From the NCBI RefSeq assembly GCF_030867145.1, contig NC_134433.1:13219216-13283215 (forward strand): a stretch of DNA of 64,000 nt, read 5' to 3'. A program made the position numbers and the translations under genes. Each line of letters starts with the position of its first letter. Position 1 is the first letter of the stretch. This document shows positions 12,301 to 25,300 of the stretch, piece after piece. A model generated the notes under the pieces. The model was not told the DNA's origin and did no database searches. It saw only the letters and a list, made by a program, of their open reading frames with translations. The stretch is from Opisthocomus hoazin. Lineage: Eukaryota; Chordata; Aves; Opisthocomiformes; Opisthocomidae.

Positions 12301-15300
12301 CCTTTCTGGAGCCTCCTATTGCTCTTTGGGGTAACTTCCCCAATTTCAACACTTCCACTGTCTTACAGTTTGTGCCCTCCCTCCAGACAGCCATCCCTTA
12401 GCACCACTGTCCTATTCTGTGTTTGTTCTCCACCTGGTCTTTGACTGCCCCAGATGTTCAGTCTTTTAAACAGATTTATTCCCTTGACTTTGAAAAGGGC
12501 TTCACCATGTTTCCATCTGTGTTTACACTCAGTGTGGGGTAAATTTCTCCTCCTAGCAGGTCTGTTCCTTACCAGCAAAGAAATACGACTCAGCGTAGAT
12601 TCAGACGGGAAGGCAGAGCAGAACATTTCTGAAGCAGCGCTCACTGGGGAGCTGTGCTACGTGCCCACACAAGGACGGACACCTCCGCCAGACTACCTGC
12701 ATTATCAGACTGTACAAAAAGGAAGCGGGATCTGGCCCAGAGCCACAGCTCACCAGTCCGCTCTCAGGGCTGGCTCCCCAGCTCACCCAGCACCGCCTGC
12801 CAGTTATTCAGGGTACTGAAGCCAAATGCTTGTCTAGAGCAAGCAACGCAGGGCAGAAACGCCCCGCATCCCACCAAAGGGTCTGATCCAGGCAGCCAGG
12901 ACCCTGCTGGTCAGCCAGGGCTGTAAGTGTTGGAAAGACCCATTTTGTCAGATTTTCGTAGCTCCTTTCTGAGGGAAATCCTATCCCTGTGCATGCCTTC
13001 TCTTAAAGCAGGACTGGCTGATGCATGAACACAGCCGTTTTTAACTTCCTGGGCAATTTGCGACACAAAGGACAGTGAGCAGCTGCAGCCCAGATTTATC
13101 ACCTTGCTCGCCAAAGCTAGGCCAACACATCTCTGCTGTACGGCAACAGCAAGGCCCCGTAATGACTTCCCAGGTGGTTCTACAGATAGCGTGAGCTTCA
13201 TCTGATCTCCGGAAAACAGATTTTGAGGCATCTGGGGGCTCACTGCTTCACCCTAAACCGGTATCAACCTTCAGGTTTCAGGGCAGCATGCTGCTGCTGA
13301 CAGATGGGTGTACATGCTGCTCTCATCGCTATATACTGCCCTGCTCTGTGTCCTGACAGGTCCTTGTCCCCACATTCAGATGCCTGTCAAATTACAGCCA
13401 GGATCCAACCAGCCCAGCAAACGTTTGTCTCGCACTAAGGCCAGAGACTTATCTTATGTACTGTTCCAAGACTGTCTTCTGTGCTGCTAATATTGATTTA
13501 GCACATAAACAGGCTATAACTGGCCCAAAACTTCCAACATTGACAGACAGAGAGGGCTGCACACTGGGGTTGGCCAAAGCTCCCTGAAGTGCGTGCATCC
13601 TTCTCTTGAGCAGACTGAATGGCAAACTGCCCTGTTAGCATCAGAGAGGATGGGGAGGGTTTTTTTCTCTGCGTTACACTATACACTCGGTCCTGATGGA
13701 TGCATCAATAAAGATGATGTGACCACCACACAATTGCTTCAGGATGCGTTAAATTCAGCTAGGAGCTCCACTCCCCACTGCAAGGGAGGATATTTGGGTG
13801 GCCCTGGAGGGGGTTTGCAAGGGTCTGTCTCCATCTTCCCAGCAACAGCAGATACAAACATGAGCCAAGCCGGAGGAAAAAAGGGAAAAGTCAAACAGTT
13901 TATGAAGCAAAACATCAGCTGAAGCACATACTCATATAGCAAGGAGAATCGCTTCTTCCCAATATTCTGGGCATGCCACTAATGACAGCTATTAAATGAT
14001 AGATGCTCTGAAGCTTTGCAGGGTCTGGTTTATCATGTCCCGGCTGTGCTACCAGCAGCCTGACCTGGCAAGGAAAGAAGGACCCTCTCATGCAGTGGTT
14101 CTCTTCTGGAAAAACCAACAAGCACAGTTAAGCTCCATGAAAGGTGAACCATAATCAAAGCCATCCCTCCCCAAAAACTAATGTGAGGAAGCCTGCTTGG
14201 AAAAGTATGGCTTGAAGAGCCCTCCAATAACACCCCTGAGCTCCATGCTGGTGCTTTGAAAATGTTAGAATGAGAGTAAATGTCCTGCGTTGCAGAAGAA
14301 GGAACAACTGCCTGCAAACTGAACAGAGAGTCACAGGCAAAGGGAAGTAAATTCCCTCTAAAACTGGAGCATGGGTTTTCCCGTCTGAAACGCATGGCAC
14401 TGGCACGGTGCTGGGGTTCTTGGGGCTGTCTGGTATTTCCTCCAGGGCAGCAGCTTCGAGCCCCAGTGGCACTTGTTATTTGTTGTTCCCGTTTATTACA
14501 AAGCACTGTTATTATTCACAAAATATACTTTTTATGGACTGTTACTGCACCCAAGTGCAATAACTGGTCTAAACTCAAATCCCTAGGAGAACCATTGAAA
14601 GAGAAGCAATTCAGCCACATATTAATACGACAAGGATTTCCCCAGGTTTAAGGGAATAGAAAATATGTTTTGTACAAGTGAACAAGTTCTTTCTTGCAGT
14701 ATAAAACTGCTCTTTTCAAATGACAGCAATGAAGGGATATTGCTTCTGTCACTGATGCCACTGGAAATGTATTGCCCCTCTCCAAGAAACCAATGAAAGG
14801 ACATGGCTGGTTTATTCTCTAAATGAGGCTACTGAGCAATATGCTGCTCCCAGCATTGGCCCAGGCATGCTGCTACTGCCGTGTCCCCGGCCTGATGGGA
14901 GGGAAAAGGCACCAAGTCAGCAGATTTGTGCCAAATGGCAAAACTGCCCCTGCAGAAAACCAAAGCATAGTCTGAGAACTAAGCAGAAGAAAGAAAACTG
15001 TCCAAATGTCAGATGAAAACGAATCCCTAGCTTCTCTCGCTGAGGCTAAAGCGGGGCTCAGCTGCTGTACAGTGCAGCCAGGATCTGGCCCCTTCTTCTT
15101 TAGCAGCTCTGCACCTTGTATGAAATGAGCTTAACCCTGGGGAAGGCTAATTGACACTTAACCTGTGGCAGGGAGCCTGGCCGTTAGGAAAGCTGCCAGC
15201 CCCTCTCCCTTTTACTGCTGAGTTTAATGGTCTGGCTGTCCACTGAAGATTTTAGGTTTTGAAAGTAAAATCATGAAATGGTGCTGGAACCCAGATGATA

Positions 15301-18300
15301 TGTCACTCGCATGTATGCACCGAAGCGAGCACAGAGAAATTACTGTTTCAGCAGAAGCAAAAATTTCCTCCAGTGAAAGGCTGAAGTTGAGTTGATGTTT
15401 GTGGTTCTACTTTCATGCCTGTCAATCTGCAGCTCTGGCAAGTTCATTTTGCTCCCCTGCAACATCCTCCCAGGTGACACCTCCCAGATGGAAGGTAGAT
15501 GGAAGAAAAGTCAATTGTTGGTTTTAACATGGGAGCTCATCAGATTCTTAAACACGCAGAGATTGCTAGAATAATTTTATCTGGGCTTTGGCGCTGGTGC
15601 CCTGCATCTCTGCAGGGTTCAGAGCAGTCCCTGCTCCAGGACACACCAGCCCACACACACCCAGGATGGTGATGGCTTTTACCGAGCTGAATTCTGGAGC
15701 AAATTGGCAAAAATGCAGCAAATCAGAGGATTTGCATCAGTGCGAGTGAAAAAAATGAGAGCATGCATTAAGTCGGGTGTAAGAAATGTTGGCGCCAGAG
15801 CGAAGCTGGGCTGCGACAGAGCCCCCTCTCCCGTGCCCCAGCAGCAGGCTGCTACCATCAGATATTTATTAGTTGTGTCAGGAATTAGTGAGAGTTCACT
15901 GACTGAATAATAATGTGCCAAAGGCAGTTTTTTGACTCTGCTAATGTAATTAAAGAAAGCAGGGGCAAAAAGCCTTGCACCAGGGAAGGAACCAGGGCTT
16001 CCAGCATCGTTGGTCGCTGTCTCTATTGCAAGGACAGGATGCAAAATGTGGAGGGGAGAGGGTGCAGACGGCAGTGAGGACCTGAGCAGCAATGAGGATC
16101 ATGCGGTTACTCCCAGCTATGATGGGAGCATCGCTCTTTCCGGTGAAAGACAAGGGGAAAACAGAAGAGCTGCCCTTGCGATTCAGGAGCTGGACCCATC
16201 TCCGGCTTTGGGTTTTATGCTGCTGGTTTTTACTTTCATGCCTGAACACCTTGCATCAAGCCTGGACTCTGCTTTATTTTTTGGCGCTTCTCTTGCTTAG
16301 CCAAATCTTGCAGTTTTGGGGGCCTTTTGAGAATGGCTGGAAACAGCTTTATGGCAACATTTTTTAATGCTGCTCTGGTGATCAAACACAGCCAGCAATG
16401 TTACTGCATCAGGCCTGAGCATATTTTTCAAGCCCCACAAGAAGAGGGACCACATGAGCTCTGTGATGAAAGCCAAGATGCTATTTTTAAAACAGGGATG
16501 GGGGAAGCTTTGCGTGAGTTTAAATCAAATCAATGCCTGGACACCAGGGCGCTGCTCCCCGCCTGCCTTTGCTGCCGAGTTCCTCTTCCAAATCCCAGGG
16601 CTGTCTTCTGACAAACAACCCTCGGCGTCAACAGGATGGGGCTCCCGGGCACCGCAGCCACGAGAACGCCCATCAGGAAACTGACTGCGGGTCTGCCCTG
16701 GCCCGGCTGTGTGGGAGGTGGTGGGAAAGGCTGCACGGTCTGGGTGCGGCTCAGACCCTCGTCTCCTCAGCTGTTCCTGAACAATTTGAGTGTCGGTCAC
16801 AGTGTTGGTCACTCAACCCCAAACTGTCCCTTGTCTTGGGCAGATGTCTGCTCCATTTATGTCTCCTCAGAGAGGTGCTGCAGGGGCCGTGCTCTGACGC
16901 TGCCTGCACCCCGGGAGCAGTGGGCACATCCCCACTGTCTGTGGCCCCTCCAACATCTTCAGACATTGCTCTCCAGCATACCCAACAGCTGCTGGTGCCA
17001 CAAGTCTTTTAGGACATGGGAAAGTGACGTTTAGCAGAGTGCCTTTCCCAGGCCATCATTTCAATCGTGATTTCTTGGCAAGAGTCAGGATGGGAAGGAT
17101 CCAAGACCTCGCAGGCAACTGCTGTGGGTGCAGACTGGCCATAAGCACTGCCGTGTGTGAAGCTCTGTCAGCTCACAGCATCTTTTGGGCCTAAAAATGC
17201 AGCACTCGAGCTAGAGAGCAAAACACAAGGAGGCAATTGGAATGGCTCTGTCCTGAGTCATGGCAACAGCTCCACTGGTGCCCGGTCATCAGAGACCCCG
17301 TCACGCAGCACTCCGAAACCGCCTCACATGGTAGTGATGGCAGCAGGGAAATGGAGACTTTCAGAGTGTTTTTAATAGCAAGTCAGCAATTACCAGGCAG
17401 CCATGACCCCTCTATTTGCTGCCACCATGGAGATGCCAGCAAAGGTCAGAGTACCCAGGCAGCTTCGCTGTACACCTTCTTGGTGCTATTTTTATCTAAG
17501 TTGCTAATTACACATTACCTACATGTCACCAGGCTAATCGATATGTGTCTGAGGAATCAATACGGACGTGGATTGCCGTGCTGTTTGCCATTCAGAGCCT
17601 GCACAGGCTGGGAAAAATGTCGCCATCGATCCCAGAGGTGAGCTGCGATGCAGGGCGGGATGCAGGAAGGCACGATCTAAATAACACTGTGACACAGGCA
17701 CTGGGTCAGCCTCCTGGCCAGGGACTGGCCGTCTCCGTGCAGCCCCTCAGCACGTGCCTGCATCCCAAGGCTGGGGTGAACTTCCCACCCGTCCCGCAGC
17801 ACTCCCTTGGGAATGGCACGGCCCATTTTAATCCAGGTTGCTTTTCAGTCCTTGGGACGCGATGCATTTAAAAGATTCACACTGATCTGAAAACGAACGA
17901 TTCTCCCTCTGTGTATTCTTACCTGACGATCAGTGTCTTAAGTAATCACAGGCTACTTCAAAAAGCACAAAGTCTCCTGCATTTTGCTGTGCTGCTTAAC
18001 TAACCAAAAGCTGAGGCCATCTCTGTAATGCCACCATGCTTCTGCCAGCAGGAGCAATCTTGGCTGCAGAATGCAATCAAATCTTGCAGCAAGAAGCTCT
18101 TGGGACTACCACGAAACTTGGAATTAAAGTGTGGCTAAATAAGGGAATTGCATAACTGGGGGTTTTTGCCTGTCTTGCTGGAGTCTGATGACTGTTCTGA
18201 TTCTGTCATAGCGATGCTGGGAAACTGCTCTTTGAAACTAAAAGAGCCTTAGAAAGGCACAGGCAGGTCAGGACCATTTGCCCTCAGCACTGGGTTTGTC

Positions 18301-20120
18301 TTGAGCAGTGAGCTGATGGTGGTAGGATTAGACAGAGAGCAGTGTGGGGTGAAAGCAAAACTCTCCCCGAAGGCTTCCCTCACGCTCGACTGTGCCTGTG
18401 CCCTCGACAAGGTGCAAAGCCCTGCAGCCTCCTGCCAGGCCGCTTCGCAGGCACATCTCGGAGACCAGGGAAAGGATCCGCAGCCGTGGGGCGGCCGGGG
18501 GTGCATTCAATCACTAACCACCACTCACCAGCGAAGCAAGAGCCCTTTGCCTGAAAAGCGCACAGTGAAAAGCTTCCAAAAAGCAACACAGTCGTGTGGA
18601 GGGAGGCTGCTAGTCCCTGCTGCCTGCCTACAAAGACTTGTTGCTTTTCCTAAGCAGCAGAGGCAATCCACTTTGGTGCCCGTAATCCTTCCCTTAGTCC
18701 CACAAGCCCCAACAGCAGAAAGCTGCCTGCATTTGCTGTTCGATGGGGTTTACTCAGTCTCCTTTGCAATCTCAGTTGCCACCGGTAGCGAACCTCACTC
18801 CCCCGGCAAGGCCATTCCCATGGGAGCACAGATGCTCCTGGGCCCGGGAGCAGACACCGTCCACGCTGGAAACCCAGTGGAGGCGGCTTTGGCTCTCGAC
18901 ACCCCTGGCCTTCAGGACCCTCCTCTAATGTAGTGGCACTGCTGGGGACTGTGTGAGCTGCCACAGCTCGTAGCAGGGCCTTGGGGCTCCCCGGGGCATC
19001 ACCGACAGGTGCCCATGGGTGAAACCAGTCCCTGAGACACTGTGATGGTCCCGCGCTCCTTCCAACAGCTTCACCACTGGCAGTCTCTTGAAAACTGGTC
19101 TGAGATCTTGGCAGAGATAAACTGTAATGTCCAGCTATAAACCACAGGGCCCCGGGCACAGCACCTGGAAGCCACCGGAGAGGTTGTACAGGCACAGCCA
19201 GCCTTGGAGAACATCCCTTGCCCTTTCCTTACAGCCCCGAACGGCAGGAGACAGTTCTCCCTGGAATTAACTCCTATTTCTAAAATACCAACAAAGAGGC
19301 TTTTGCTGCAAAACCACTGTGGCAGGATTGCAGCTGCGCACCCATTTGCACTCCCCATCGCTGGGGTTAGCCCCAGGGCCCCTCACCAGCAGCAGCAATG
19401 GGCTGCAGCTGGGGACTGGGGCCGCCCTGCTGACCACACATAAATGGGGCCAGCTTGGCTACCCTAGCCTTTCTGGAGCTGCTGCTATGCAGGTTTGGGA
19501 GAAGGTATGATAGCAGAAATTTAATTTTGGTGAGCTGGCACCATGCTTAGGGAGTGATCCCCATCCTTAATCTCTCAGGGACAGCTTTGACTTTGCTTGT
19601 AGGGTGTGAGAACTGAGCAAGTTTTCTGTCTTTTATCCTTCCCCTTCTCCCTGTTGCTCTGCTGCTCATTTACTCTTTCATTAGGGATCATCCTCTTGTG
19701 CAGACGTGTTGGGGTTTTTTTCTAAGGAGTGGATGCCAGGCATCGGGAATCATGTGTTCAGCGTATGGTGGCAATTAGCCCAGCTCTGAACCTTGATGGC
19801 ATGTCTGCATCTGCAATTAATGCTCCATCTATCTGCATGAGGTTTCTATCTTCCTTCCTTCTGTGGCTGGAAAAGGCACAATGTGGATCTCTAAAAAAAA
19901 TAGCAGGAAAGTGTTAAAGACATAGCTTGAGCCTGACTGCCCCTTGCTGTGGGGCTGCTCTCAGGACTGGCTGTTGTTTGGTTCAGCTTGGCCTCTGCAC
20001 CTGGATTTATGTGAGTGTGGCTCGGGGCACCTGTCTGATACAGCACAGAGCCTGTAGGACTGATTCTGGCTCTGCCAGTGCCTCTGCTCATGCACTTTAT
20101 GGCATGTTTCATTTGGTTTA
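9352..20120. other. Non-coding stretch, no gene recognised
   Basis: No open frame in either strand has a recognisable family signature. I searched the minus strand specifically for the missing last exon of the LHFPL gene (a Cys followed closely by Leu-Gly-Trp-Ala/Gly-Tyr) and did not find it. Several AT-rich, low-CpG blocks resemble developmental regulatory elements: 10,490-10,700 (clustered TTAATTAATT and ATTAGATATTC strings), 14,480-14,580, 15,700-15,960 (an exact ATTTGCAT octamer at 15,730-15,737) and 17,490-17,560. Conservation cannot be judged from one sequence. Confidence 0.55.
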
Positions 20121-20203
20121 GCAGGCATGGTGGTGCTGGCGTGACAGCTAGATTTGATGATCTTAGAGGTCTTTTCCAACCTTAATGCTTCTATGATTCT
20201 ATG
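20121..20203 (+). mobile_element. CR1 LINE 3' fragment
   Basis: This is the short 3' tail of a CR1 retrotransposon in the forward orientation. The string GATGATCTTAGAGGTCTTTTCCAACC-like (20,157-20,182), followed by repeats of the octamer unit ATTCTATG, is the standard avian CR1 3' UTR end. CR1 copies are usually 5'-truncated because reverse transcription starts at the 3' end, and this one retains only about 80 bases. Its terminal unit (ATTCTATG) differs from that of the larger copy at 35,365-36,202 (ATTCTGTG), so the two belong to different subfamilies. Confidence 0.85.
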
Positions 20204-22217
20204 CTCCTGGCTGAATGCACCTGGCCCTTTATTAGGAAATCCGATTGCCTGATTCAATGTTTTACAGTATTAAGCTTATTTACTCATGCCTTTGGTGATC
20301 AGCAAAATACCTTGAGTTGCTTTTTTTGGGATGGCAAAATGGGAGCAAAATTTGGATTTCGAGGGCAGGTGCCTGTGGGACTTCTGTGCTTCAGGGAAGC
20401 CTGGGGTTTGGGAGAAAGGTGTCCTGCTGCTCTGCAGGCATCTCATCGTGGTTTTATAGGGGTTCCCCCCTGGCAGAGCTGCCCCCCCGATAGAAAGCTG
20501 CTCTGCCAAATCTCTTGGGCTTGCTCTGCTTTCCTTCTCTCATATATAAAATCATCTACATGAAAATCCCTGCTTTTCTCTATAAAATAATGTGATTTTT
20601 GGGGAGGAGTTTCTCTTGCTGTCACCCAACTACAGCTGATTTCTAACAAAGAGCTGGGGTGGGGGGAACAGGGAGAGAAATTATGGGAGGGCAGCATTTC
20701 TGAATCCAAATACATTAAGCCATTTAATTCTGTTGACTCAGGGCTGCCTGGCTCTGAATGGGAATTATTCCACAGTGAACCAAAATTAAAAAGCGCAATA
20801 CAAAATGCTTAGCAAGGCACCACCAGAGTTTAAAGCAACCCATTAGCTTGTTTGAATGTACCCAGTAAATTTTCATTTGTCAATAACACTTAAAGCCTAC
20901 AGTTTATTTACAGCCTGTTCAATATTACCAAAACCCCTCAGAGCATCTTATTTGTATTTATCTGCTACAGTTGGTTTCTTTTCCAGAGACTCTTCCTAAT
21001 CCCTTGCTTTGCACCAGCTTGTCTCTTGTTGCAGAGCCAGACGCAGCAGGGATGTGCCACCTCACTGGGCAAAGATGCTTCAGGGTTACTCCTTTCCACC
21101 CTGCTTCTCTGGGAGAACACCCGTGAGGCCCTGAGCTACCTCATAGTGACCCATGCCTTCCCTGGGCTGGCACGGGGCTCCTCCAGCCTCTGCCCCGCAC
21201 CCAGGGACCCGCTGGCCACAGCCACCGGCCAACGTACGGTGGTGGTGGGAATCCCCAAACTGTGGCTCCAAGGGATGCACTGGTCGCTAGTGATGGGGCA
21301 CAGGCAGCTGCCTCTGTGGACCCACAGCCCGGCTGAGCTGGAGCAGCCGTGGCTGACGGGCCAGGCCCCTTCATCTGTTCCCAAATCGGCTCCCGTGGGA
21401 TAAGCTCTGGTGAGGAGAGCATATAACGGGATTTTCCCTAAAAGCTGCTTGAATGCTGCTGGGCAGATAACAAAGCCTGGCTGGCCCTAAGGATTTCTCC
21501 AAGGAACGCAGTTTATTCTGGGGCACAGGCAGCTTAATCTCCCATTATGGCTCATGTCCAGTTGGGGTTCTTGAGTTCAACACTTCAGCTCCCAGAGACG
21601 TGGCTCCCTGCAGTGGAGACTGGTCTCAGGTGGGATTTGTCCCTCTGTGGGGAGCACAGGACAGGGACAGACCTTCCCCAGCCACCTGTCTTCTCCCCTC
21701 TGCATTAGTGCTTCTCCAAGGGAGAAGTATAAGCAATCACAATGGAAATACAAGCAAATTCAGCATCAAGCAGGCTGCCCAGGAAGGCTGGGACAGGATG
21801 GGCAACAGCCTGTCTCGGGTGTGAGGCTCAGAGAGGGAAATACCTCCAGACATTTAACCGCAAAGATGGCCCAGGTGGGACCACAGACTTCACAGGAGGC
21901 ATCTGCCAGACCCAGAAGGTATGGCAGCAGCCAGCCTGGTCTCCATCGCTCACGGCAGCCCCCTGCCCTACGCAAGAGCCTCACAGGCTCTCTGCCACAG
22001 ACCTGCATATTTGGGCAGAAGTCATTTGCAACAGATTTTGTAATGATGGATGCAGAAGGCAATTACTAAAGCAAAGGGATGCTCTTTTTTCTCCCAGCAC
22101 TGGTTAGGGTTTGCAAGCTGCTCTTGCTACTGAGATCCAGGATGCTGTGAATGGCCAGGCAGCACCCCGGGGAAACCCCATCTTTCCACCCCAAAGAGCA
22201 AAGTCCCCATCACTTGC
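20204..22217. other. Non-coding, downstream side of LHFPL exon 2
   Basis: This lies on the intron side of the LHFPL second exon in the minus orientation. I see no exon here. The block around 20,800-20,960 is AT-rich with few CpGs (for example GTTTATTTACAGCC near 20,905), while 21,100-22,200 is GC-rich without a recognisable frame. Confidence 0.5.
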
Positions 22218-22356
22218 CTGCCGCTGTCTGCATGTAGCCAGCCAGGGTGCAGACTCGCCTCTCGCAGGGTCCGCCGGGCAGCAGGATGGCGACGACGGCC
22301 AGCAGCGAGCTGACGGCCAGCAGGGCACAGCCACCCGCACACAGCACGGCGCTCGT
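22218..22356 (-). CDS. LHFPL-family coding exon 2
   Basis: The acceptor is CCTGTGTGTCCTTTCAG (minus strand, ending at 22,357). The exon starts in phase 0 with ACG AGC GCC (T-S-A) and encodes TSAVLCAGGCALLAVSSLLA and onward to GYMQTAAG, covering the second transmembrane span and the short PGGPCERR segment. It ends after one base of a codon (GCA G). The following intron bases are GCAAGT, so the donor appears to be the GC class (CAG then GCAAGT). A GT alternative five bases later (GGCAA, then GTGATG) would change the phase and is a poorer match. Confidence 0.7.
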
Positions 22357-25300
22357 CTGAAAGGACACACAGGGCTGTCAGCGAGGTGGTCCGCCACACC
22401 TCCCCACCAATTCCCCCGCTTGAAGTGAGAAGTGGGGCCCCATCGTGGGCAGCTTCTCACATCCCTTCCCTTCCACCTTCTGCTGCTTAAATTCACTGTT
22501 AAGTCTTGAGCCCACGGTTCACCCACCACCTGGTCCCAGGGGTTATTTAGTATTTGGGCTAAGGTGATAATAGCAAATGTATTACATGTATGAAGGGCTA
22601 CAGCACTAATACAAGTGCCATTAGATGCCTGCGACGCATGTCAGTGCCTCCACTGAGAGCTGAAACGTATCTCACGATGGCACCCACCCCTGCAAGCCTG
22701 GCAATTAGAAGGTATTTTGCCAATGATGCTCCACAGTGGGGAACCCGCTGCTGCAAAGATTTCATTGCAGCCAGCGTCTGTCAACATGCAGGCTGCTCCC
22801 AGTCCCTAGCCCAGCTCACATCCAGCAGCCCCGCCGGCCCTTCCCTACAGCAGCCATGTCTTTGATTTAGCCCCTTTTGCAACAAAACTGGGTCATATGG
22901 GGCTGTTACTCAAACGCAGCTGACGCTGCGGGGTGATGCTTTGGGGTGCCAGAGGCTATGGGAGTGCACAGCAGGTAGGGTTTTCTGCAGGGGCTGGCAC
23001 GGTGTGGAGTGGCAGTGAAAGGGGAGGCCAGCACAGAAGTCTGTCCCCCTGCCATCACCCGGCTGGGGTGGAAGCAGTTTTGCTCTTTAATATTCTGGCA
23101 GTAGTCTGGCGAACTGCATCAGTATCTAAAACTGGCAAAAGCACTGATTTATGGCAAAAAAAGGTCACCCTTGGGTACGGACACCCAATTGCTGCACTGT
23201 TTCAGTTTCTGTCCCCATTGCAGGTGACATTTCCACCTCTGCCAAGAGGATGGCACTGGCAGCAAGGTGATCCCCGTACCGGTGAGGACACATGCCAGCC
23301 CAGCCACGGGCGTGGTGAGGGGACCCACGACGGGTGCCTCCTCCTCCAGCACCCAGCCCTTGGCAGCCTTCAAACAGCGCGAGGGCACCTCGAGCCCGAC
23401 GTTGCAGAAGCAACATCAAGTCCTGTTGTTTCACAGCATTTCACGGCAAATTCTGCGAAACACTCCCGGCTTTGGTGAGTCACCCGGCAGTAACGTCAGC
23501 GTCTTGGTTCCCTGAAGCAGTATGGCTGTATGACAGGTCTGGGCCCCATTTTCCTAATAACCTGTGTGGGAGCTCAGGTCCCACCTCCACCCACCCTTGT
23601 CCAGTCCTCTTGCCCTGCTGAGACCTTCTAGTTAGAAATGCACAATTTTCCTTTTTTACTTTTCTCCCTACATTTAAGCTTTTGGGCAACTATGGTTACT
23701 ATAGGAACAAAGGCAATACATGTTTCCATTTGGCCCTCCTCACCAAAGAGGTTACGAATCAGGAGTAAATAATCTGCTAAATCTAAATTATGCTGCAGGA
23801 GCCACAGGCAGGCTGAGCGGGGTAAGAGGAATTAGGTTTATCCTGTGATGACTACGGGGGGGTCCAATCAGCTAATAAAACCCTCCAGCACTAGCGGTGC
23901 TGCCCCACGGGTCTGGCCCTGCCCTACATCTACCTGCGCTGTTTACTGCCGAGGTGGTTTTCAGCAGCTGGACTGGCTGGTGCTGTGGTGGCAGAGCCGC
24001 TGCCCGCAGGGTCCTGCCCAGGAGCCGCTGCTGCTGCTGAACGGGGCACCCTGGTGCTGGCGAGGGACGGGCCAGGGAGCACCGGCACCATCCCGACACC
24101 CTGGTGCGCGCGCTTGCCCCAGTGCTGTGCAGTGATTAGACATCAGCATCTTATTTATAGCCTATTTATACACCACAGAAGCAATGCAAATGCTGTCCTG
24201 GCAATAAATTAATCCCTGACATGCAGTGTAAAAGGCACAGCCGTGCAAACAACTACCAAGAGAACTGGAGAGGCTGTTTTGGCAGGGACTGTGGCAGTAG
24301 GGCTATCTGCTCCTCTCCGGTGCCTTCCAAGCCACCGAGAGTGCTGCTTCAGGGCAAAAGAGATGAGGCTGGGACACCCTCGGTGGGGACCAGCCCCTTG
24401 TCCCTTCTGTAGCCCCGGAGGGATCCATGATATCTGGGGTGGGATGGGCGACCCCATCGCACACACACCCTCCCGGCACAGGGCCCAGCGGGGAGAGCAG
24501 CCGCAGCCCTGCTCCCCACCGCTCCCAGGGCAGCAGCGCAGCGAGGAAATAGGGACTCATGAAAAAAAAGAAAGATGCTTCCGCTCAGCATCTAAATTTC
24601 ACCTTCCGCCCGGCAACATGCAAACCATTCTCCTTCGCGAGGACCATTAATTATTTAGAGTGATTAATTTTTTAGCAGAAAGGGGTCTTGTGAAGCAAGC
24701 CTGTTCCTCTCTTGTGTGAAGCATATTATTTTTAATGATCTAGGTTCATCTTAGTTATGGTAGCACAAATCCCCTAAAAACTTGCAGCTCCTGCTGGAAA
24801 CAACCTATGAGCTGCTCAGGCTGCTAATCCTCGAGGAAAGGTGCAACGATGTTTTTTGGGCCGTAGCACCAGGAGAAAAAGCATAAACAGGGTGGGTGCA
24901 CGTGAGCATTACACTGAAAGAAGAGTGGGTCTGGTTCGGGTCCTGCCATCAGGGTTCATCCAGGTGGCAGCAAGACTGGGGTCCTGGGGCTGGCAGCACC
25001 TCGATATGGGCAGCGCTGGTGGCCAAAACCTGACCAAATCCAACCAGGCCTTGGCAAAGGGAAGCAAGATCTCATTTTGAATAAATGTGTTAAAATTCAT
25101 GTGGGCAAGAGGCATGGGTAAATGGTGAGGTTTGTTTTCTGTCACACGGGCCAGGGATGCTGAGCCACCAAACTGCTGCCGGGCAGCTCTAGGGGCAGAC
25201 GGGGCAATGCAGCCGGGTGGGTTTGCCGTGGGGCCCAAGGGACAGCAGCGGCACAGCTGCCCCAGCTGGCAATAGGGAAGGGCATGGGGGACTTCAGGGC

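Noticed and set aside
17925-17940. Strong minus-strand donor (CAG then GTAAGA)
   Set aside because: No matching acceptor or open frame was found on its upstream side. Isolated donor-like strings are common by chance.
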